A stretch of 64,000 bases of DNA. Source: Epsilonproteobacteria bacterium tcs-49 (GTDB lineage: Bacteria; Campylobacterota; Campylobacteria; Campylobacterales; Sulfurovaceae). Location of the stretch: the NCBI GenBank assembly GCA_002049495.1, contig LLYS01000004.1, forward strand, positions 62,001 to 126,000, read 5' to 3'. The notes beneath the pieces are model-generated. The model had not been told where the DNA came from, made no database searches, and worked only from the letters and a program-made list of their open reading frames with translations. The position numbers and the translations under genes are program-made. Positions 63,690 through 64,000 of this stretch are shown piece by piece; position 1 is the first letter of the stretch; each line of letters starts with the position of its first letter.

Positions 63690-64000
63690 ATGCTGACTTT
63701 CACCGGCGAATCGATGCTGGAGATTATCCGATCCCTGCAAGATGCCCTGCAACAACTCAAAGAGGGAGAGTCTCTCTCCTTCCGCGTCCTTGATCCCGAC
63801 GTTGCTCCGGGCAGCTACGCGGGGGAAGTCATAGAGGTAGATAACCGGCACTATCTCTACCGGGGCTATAAAAGCTGGATCGATCTGGCGCAGCAGCTCT
63901 TTTGTCGCTTTGGTACGCCCCTTTGCGCCGAGGCCCCGCTGGTAACCCTGCGCTTTACGAAGCTGCGGCAAGACAATTCCTTCCACCGCCAAAGCGAACG
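63690..64000 (+). CDS. N-terminal part of a conserved protein, cut by window end
   Basis: The frame opens at an ATG after AAGGAGCGTAG and stays open for 103 codons to the window end. The chain (GESMLEIIRSLQDALQQL, later YRGYKSWIDLAQQLFCR) resembles N-terminal regions of class I SAM-dependent methyltransferases common in Campylobacterota, but the SAM-binding core lies outside the window, so the assignment is tentative. Confidence 0.6.
   Translation, partial: MLTFTGESMLEIIRSLQDALQQLKEGESLSFRVLDPDVAPGSYAGEVIEVDNRHYLYRGYKSWIDLAQQLFCRFGTPLCAEAPLVTLRFTKLRQDNSFHRQSE

Overview
The window looks like a chromosomal segment of a free-living Campylobacterota (epsilonproteobacterial) bacterium, probably a Sulfurimonas/Sulfuricurvum/Sulfurovum-like chemolithotroph. 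This rests on the nap order A-G-H-B-F-L-D with no napC, the many PAS/GGDEF/EAL proteins and AHQWRQP-type histidine kinases, and the ndk-DUF177-rpmF-plsX-fabH cluster. The genus is inference. No rRNA, tRNA, CRISPR array, insertion sequence or prophage was recognised. Genes are densely packed on both strands.

Layout. 1-5.3 kb: end of pyrD, an M16 peptidase, cutA, a chemoreceptor with a rhodanese, and a single-PAS protein. 5.3-9.7 kb: a leftward BatA/BatBC/BatD (VWA and TPR) operon. 9.7-15.5 kb: metK, a 2[4Fe-4S] ferredoxin, ndk, DUF177, rpmF (50 codons), plsX, fabH, a HIT protein and an epimerase. 15.5-24.8 kb: a tiny lipoprotein, two c-type cytochromes, a Crp/Fnr regulator with a PilJ-type membrane sensor, moaA, a GGDEF-EAL protein, and an anaerobic ribonucleotide reductase set (nrdD, a separate 53-residue glycyl-radical tail, nrdG). 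24.9-33.1 kb: the leftward periplasmic nitrate reductase operon. 33.1-43 kb: NnrS/DUF2249/hemerythrin, cspA, SulP, an HD-GYP response regulator with its kinase, a MOSC protein, Hcp, and a frameshifted gene. 43-50 kb: a diguanylate cyclase and an aromatic 2-oxoacid oxidoreductase / phenylacetate-CoA ligase cluster. 50-64 kb: citrate synthase, two Hsp20 genes, a Na+/solute symporter with a small partner, a GGDEF and EAL pair, a MacAB-like exporter, and a two-component system with a degenerate receiver.

How the genes work together. The strongest thread is regulatory. Eight copies of TTGA(C/T)-N4-(G/A)TCAA lie upstream of two cytochromes c, moaA, napA, the hemerythrin-DUF2249-NnrS operon, the HD-GYP regulator, the MOSC gene and hcp. 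Each is followed by a -10-like hexamer after 22 bp (23 in one case), the class II (about -41.5) geometry of FNR/DNR activators. A Crp/Fnr protein with an E-x-x-S-R recognition helix and no FNR-type cysteine cluster is encoded among them, beside a membrane protein with a NarX/PilJ-like P-box and no output domain. The window therefore reads as a nitrate-respiration and NO/hydroxylamine-defence regulon with its candidate regulator, extended to c-di-GMP signalling.

Other points to follow up: the split anaerobic ribonucleotide reductase, a repeated structured element with covarying stems (one copy lies in the nrdD split), a CIRCE operator at one hsp20, and a degenerate receiver with an inserted cysteine cluster.
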